Source: Njordibacter sp028825405 (GTDB lineage: Bacteria; Pseudomonadota; Gammaproteobacteria; Pseudomonadales; Balneatricaceae). From it: a stretch of 64,000 nt of DNA. Position 1 is the first letter of the stretch. The number at the start of each line of letters is the position of its first letter. This document shows positions 62,001-64,000 of the stretch, piece after piece. The notes beneath the pieces are model-generated. The model saw nothing but the letters and a program-made list of their open reading frames with translations. It did not search any database and was not told the origin of the DNA. The DNA is taken from positions 2,108,001 through 2,172,000 of the forward strand of contig NZ_CP159829.1 of assembly GCF_047730065.1 (NCBI RefSeq), read 5' to 3'. The translations under genes were made by a program, and so were the position numbers.

Positions 62001-63633
62001 AATTCGTACCAACTCTGCCCAATCTCAAAATGGGGTTCACGAAGTCATCTGAAGGCCTGACCTTTGAGAGCGTGTCATTAAGCTTGTTTTCGACAACATC
62101 CAGTGCTTCTTTTTTGTCAGACAAAACTAAAATGGATTGCCCCTTTAAAATAGCTTCAAATGCTATCGCGGATATAGTGTGTGATTTGCCGGTTCCGGGA
62201 GGCCCTTCAACAGTGACAAATCTCCCCGTAGGATTGTTGAGTGCAGCTAATATTTTTCGTTGTTCTTCTGCTAGTGGAATAGGTGAATCAAAAACCAGCC
62301 GTCTTTCTACCGGAGCCTCTTCCCATTCATTATGAATCTGATTTGTAATTGTTGTCGGATTCTCTGTTAAAAAACTGTCAACAAGTTCATCTATAAAACC
62401 TAATAAGTCCCCACTCTTTTCCTCAATTTTCTGAAGCAATTCTTCATAATCAGTGAGCATCGACTCATCAGATTTATCGAATAATGCAAAATTTAATGAA
62501 TTTACAATCGTTACTTCTGAATTGGTAAGTTTCTCCCTTTTTCCTGAAAATGATAGATCTCCTTCAAACTGAAATGAGCGCAGTATAGGCTCTAAAATAT
62601 CGTTAATTTGTTCAAACACTGTTTGGGCCGGTTCCAGATATATTATCCGGTCTTTAATAGGACTTGCGCGCCTTGTGTTTGTAGCGTCTTGAATTATGTG
62701 GGCTAAGTAATCTATGGCCTTTTTGTTAACCAGAATGCGGGGCTCAAAGTTAAGCGTTGCTTCAGATTTTTCGTATTCAATTTTAAAAGGCATATAGAAA
62801 AGTGGAAAGGAATTGTTCTTATATCTAGCATTACCAAAATAGAGATAAAATTCGAGATTATCATCTAACTGCTCTACTGTGTGGAGTTCACGTATTTCTG
62901 TTGCCAAATCACCGGCTGAGAATGTGCTAAAGTATTCTTTAAGAAGTTCAGTTATCCTATTCTTATTGAAGATCTCATCAAGAACTTCCTTAAGTGGGCC
63001 ATCATCTTGATCACTAATTAATTTGTATAAAACAGAAGGAAGTGTTGCTTCAATTGGGGAAACAATCAAGTGTGCTAAATCTTCGTCCACAGAAATTAAA
63101 GCATCTACTAAATTAGAAGCACTTTTCCGGAATATTGGCTCCAGTTTATTGAGCAACTCAGCACCAATCACAGCGCCAACATTACGCTGTAAATCCGTTA
63201 TAAATTTTTCATTTTCAGATTCTAGATCGGCCTCTTTGTTACCTATAGCTAACTGATAATTGTTCCCAGATTTGTCATTTTTAGAATTCAGTTCATCAAA
63301 ATCTATATTTTTTATTTCAGCTTCAATCGCAGCGACAACGGTAGCTGGCAACGTGATTTGATGAGTTCCTGGTTTAATCTTAATAGTACTATTGGGATTA
63401 AACTTTTTCGAAAATAATTTATTAATAATTGGCAAAAAATTAGGGAATTTCTCTAGTGTGATCCCTGCGCGACGTCCTTTAGTATCCTGAGTTTGAAACC
63501 GGCGTTTTGGTAAGCTTCCCTTTTTGAAATCAGTTGCAAGAAAATCACTGTAATACTGCGCAAGTGACTCAATAAAGGTAGGATCCTTTTTGACACTTTC
63601 TGTATAAAGGAGTTCGTTGTTGTCTTCATTCAT
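59095..63633 (-). CDS. Large SF1 helicase with C-terminal Vsr-like nuclease and zinc ribbons
   Basis: 1512 residues. An N-terminal region of about 460 residues matches nothing I know. Then comes a superfamily 1 (UPF1/DNA2-like) helicase: Q-motif PIPLAEEQRKIL, Walker A EGPPGTGKSHT near 480, a long insertion, Walker B IIIIDEASQVS near 944, LGDRKQFG, and motif VI QRMNVAFSRGKEKL near 1204. After it, IIIEYDGFQFHFD (about 1320) with YMRAEDVERDHILESYGYPT resembles Vsr/DUF559-type endonucleases. Two CxxC...CxxC ribbons follow (about 1416 and 1468). This domain set is typical of single-gene phage-defence nucleases. Probably monocistronic or the head of the element B operon. Confidence 0.85.
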   Translation of the reverse strand: MNEDNNELLYTESVKKDPTFIESLAQYYSDFLATDFKKGSLPKRRFQTQDTKGRRAGITLEKFPNFLPIINKLFSKKFNPNSTIKIKPGTHQITLPATVVAAIEAEIKNIDFDELNSKNDKSGNNYQLAIGNKEADLESENEKFITDLQRNVGAVIGAELLNKLEPIFRKSASNLVDALISVDEDLAHLIVSPIEATLPSVLYKLISDQDDGPLKEVLDEIFNKNRITELLKEYFSTFSAGDLATEIRELHTVEQLDDNLEFYLYFGNARYKNNSFPLFYMPFKIEYEKSEATLNFEPRILVNKKAIDYLAHIIQDATNTRRASPIKDRIIYLEPAQTVFEQINDILEPILRSFQFEGDLSFSGKREKLTNSEVTIVNSLNFALFDKSDESMLTDYEELLQKIEEKSGDLLGFIDELVDSFLTENPTTITNQIHNEWEEAPVERRLVFDSPIPLAEEQRKILAALNNPTGRFVTVEGPPGTGKSHTISAIAFEAILKGQSILVLSDKKEALDVVENKLNDTLSKVRPSDDFVNPILRLGRVGTNFKKILSKQSIEKLRVQHQESKKGRSKREEYYAASKTRLMNSIEEKSHRVEEIDISSVIVHEQKANAFIAKWERKFPKFKEIFDAVGDQYANEISSIEFLLTLRDSCIKIDPQIIEFSNEFGGNVSGFKMALKFVYRVRILADETRIFKIAPDIDYSKLSVLRSKINEIKSSKGFFGYAFAKKQINVIRNSIHQLVGYNPRESEGDRIIAEIQGLLDLANKFYLPFFIEYESLIFKALDLKLSHSIAQHDYYHLQKALAILQAAIDNKDLPFLGKDESILEMLTDFNNESVDFYDDFVGLRNKKKEIEQQFLMPSYNYAGRKREIESYNALKLATEIDSRVIDFAHNRKNDAKTISEIISQKKRFPKKLFGTLLEGFPCMICSLRDYAEYIPLERELFDIIIIDEASQVSIAQAFPAIIRAKKMIILGDRKQFGNVKTSNASKELNTSYFTKVKAALKSERMEFESDLEIRVEKLNIGNSILDFMENLSNFDIMLKKHFRGYPEMISFSSKYFYNNSLQAMKVRGKPVDQILKFVELEHDGKTDIYKNTNEQEALHILDMILQQLESQDLRSVAVITPFTEQQTLISKLFSNHAKYEEFSKLLKFRSFTFDSCQGEERDLIYYSFVATPDKDKLWAVLPKKMDAQDEEELDRNKKLQRMNVAFSRGKEKLIFVHSKPISDFSAGKEALNHYKDQLERAKHQPTSADVDPLSEAEKYVLEWIKQSKVVLQHNPEIQPQFEIGKYLKMLDVKYQHPKYRVDFLLRFWIKGTQRDIIIEYDGFQFHFDNQSEVDAGNWRQYMRAEDVERDHILESYGYPTIRLNKFNTGENPIETINDLIEEVLKNFEDPGDAFTKEVITGTALAHEGLQNKTFKHCKKCEQNKPISKFENPNRVTGYNLYCNVCKPVALPKKKKKPTVPDGKKKCPRCKDNFPLTEFVDKSNPSGKRSYCGKCKKISNRNQAERARAWHNK

Positions 63634-64000
63634 CCCGCTGTTCCTTAGTGAACTAAATGTATTATTATTTCTAGAGAAACGTTAAAGCAGACATAACAAT
63701 TAAATAATTCAGTCAATCATTATTATTTTAATAGACAGCTATTCTTTTTCTCAATCATCGATTTCATAATGAATCAGTAATAAGTAATATAAACACTACT
63801 TCAGTTATAACTTTTTATCTATAGGAAAGACTTCTGATTTAAGCCTTGCGGCAATTTCTAAGAAGAGCTAATGACCATTGTTAGGGTTTCGATGCTGGAC
63901 GAGCGAACGTGGCTTACAGTATGACTCTAGGTGCTTAATTGATGTTAGAGAGGGTTTAGAGTAGGTAAGGCTGGCAGTTTGGGTGCTAATAAATACTCTG
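63634..64000. other. Right end of the window, near the end of element B
   Basis: 367 bp without a gene. The first part is AT-rich and should hold the helicase promoter. The right-end repeat shared with element A is at 63818-63944. By comparison with element A an att-like hairpin would be expected some 40 bp later, at about 63982 or just outside; none is visible before 64000. Confidence 0.5.
63818..63944. repeat. Right-end repeat of element B
   Basis: Matches 52866-53002 in the ordered blocks TTCTGATTT, AGCCTTGCGGCAATTT, AGAGCTAATG and GTGCTTAATTGATG. This is the evidence that element B ends near the window edge. Confidence 0.6.

Overview
The window looks like chromosomal DNA of a motile marine gammaproteobacterium. 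The evidence is a flg axial operon with sigma-54 and sigma-28 promoters, a PomAB-type (sodium-type) stator, a sodium-pumping oxaloacetate decarboxylase, a glycine betaine/choline-type ABC importer and gammaproteobacterial WecA, YciO and GalU. I cannot name the genus from sequence alone. I saw no tRNA, rRNA or CRISPR array.

Layout. (1) 1-7962: surface-sugar genes. A GDP-mannose branch (gmd, RfbC-like epimerase, cupin, DegT aminotransferase, manC and the start of a GT11 fucosyltransferase) reads leftward, preceded by wecA; yciO and galU follow. (2) 8043-28170: flagellar region. On the minus strand are flgBCDE, then flgIJKL and fliC; flgA, flgM, flgN and a DUF2802 gene read rightward; fliK, an FlhB-like tail protein and pomAB follow. 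flgF, flgG and flgH are absent from their usual place between flgE and flgI. That gap instead holds a terminator and a separate sigma-54 promoter. FlgE, FlgK and FliC are all enlarged by inserted modules that they share with one another. A secreted DUF1566 protein gene (28196) has its own near-consensus sigma-28 promoter. (3) 28788-41134: housekeeping and transport genes: oadGAB, a GFA protein, a CoA transferase, proXWV, a DsbA-like protein and hydrolases, plus one broken Gly/Val-repeat gene.

(4) 41541-64000: two integrative elements arranged in tandem. Each begins with the same 25-bp att-like hairpin, the same repeat-rich leader and a near-identical tyrosine integrase; their right ends also resemble each other. 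Element A (41541-53039) carries a TAXI-TRAP transporter, a D-amino-acid dehydrogenase-like flavoenzyme, a TauD-like dioxygenase, an FAD/NAD protein, a LysR regulator and a hydrolase. It is decaying: its integrase has one nonsense codon, a DUF1330 gene has two in-frame stops and an Asp/Glu racemase gene is frameshifted and truncated. Element B (53040 to about the window end) has an intact integrase and AT-rich cargo of unknown function: a membrane-anchored protein with a possible glycosylase-like core, a membrane-anchored protein of six Helicase-Associated (HA) repeats with no helicase, a small unknown protein, a four-helix membrane protein and a 1512-residue SF1 helicase with a Vsr-like nuclease domain and two zinc ribbons. 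This cargo is the best candidate here for an undescribed system, probably anti-phage or anti-plasmid, but that function is inference.

How it fits together: the sugar cluster, galU and wecA serve envelope polysaccharide. The flagellar block shows the usual hierarchy, with sigma-54 for hook-basal-body operons and sigma-28 for flgMN, the stator and the DUF1566 gene. OadGAB and the PomAB-type stator both imply a sodium economy.
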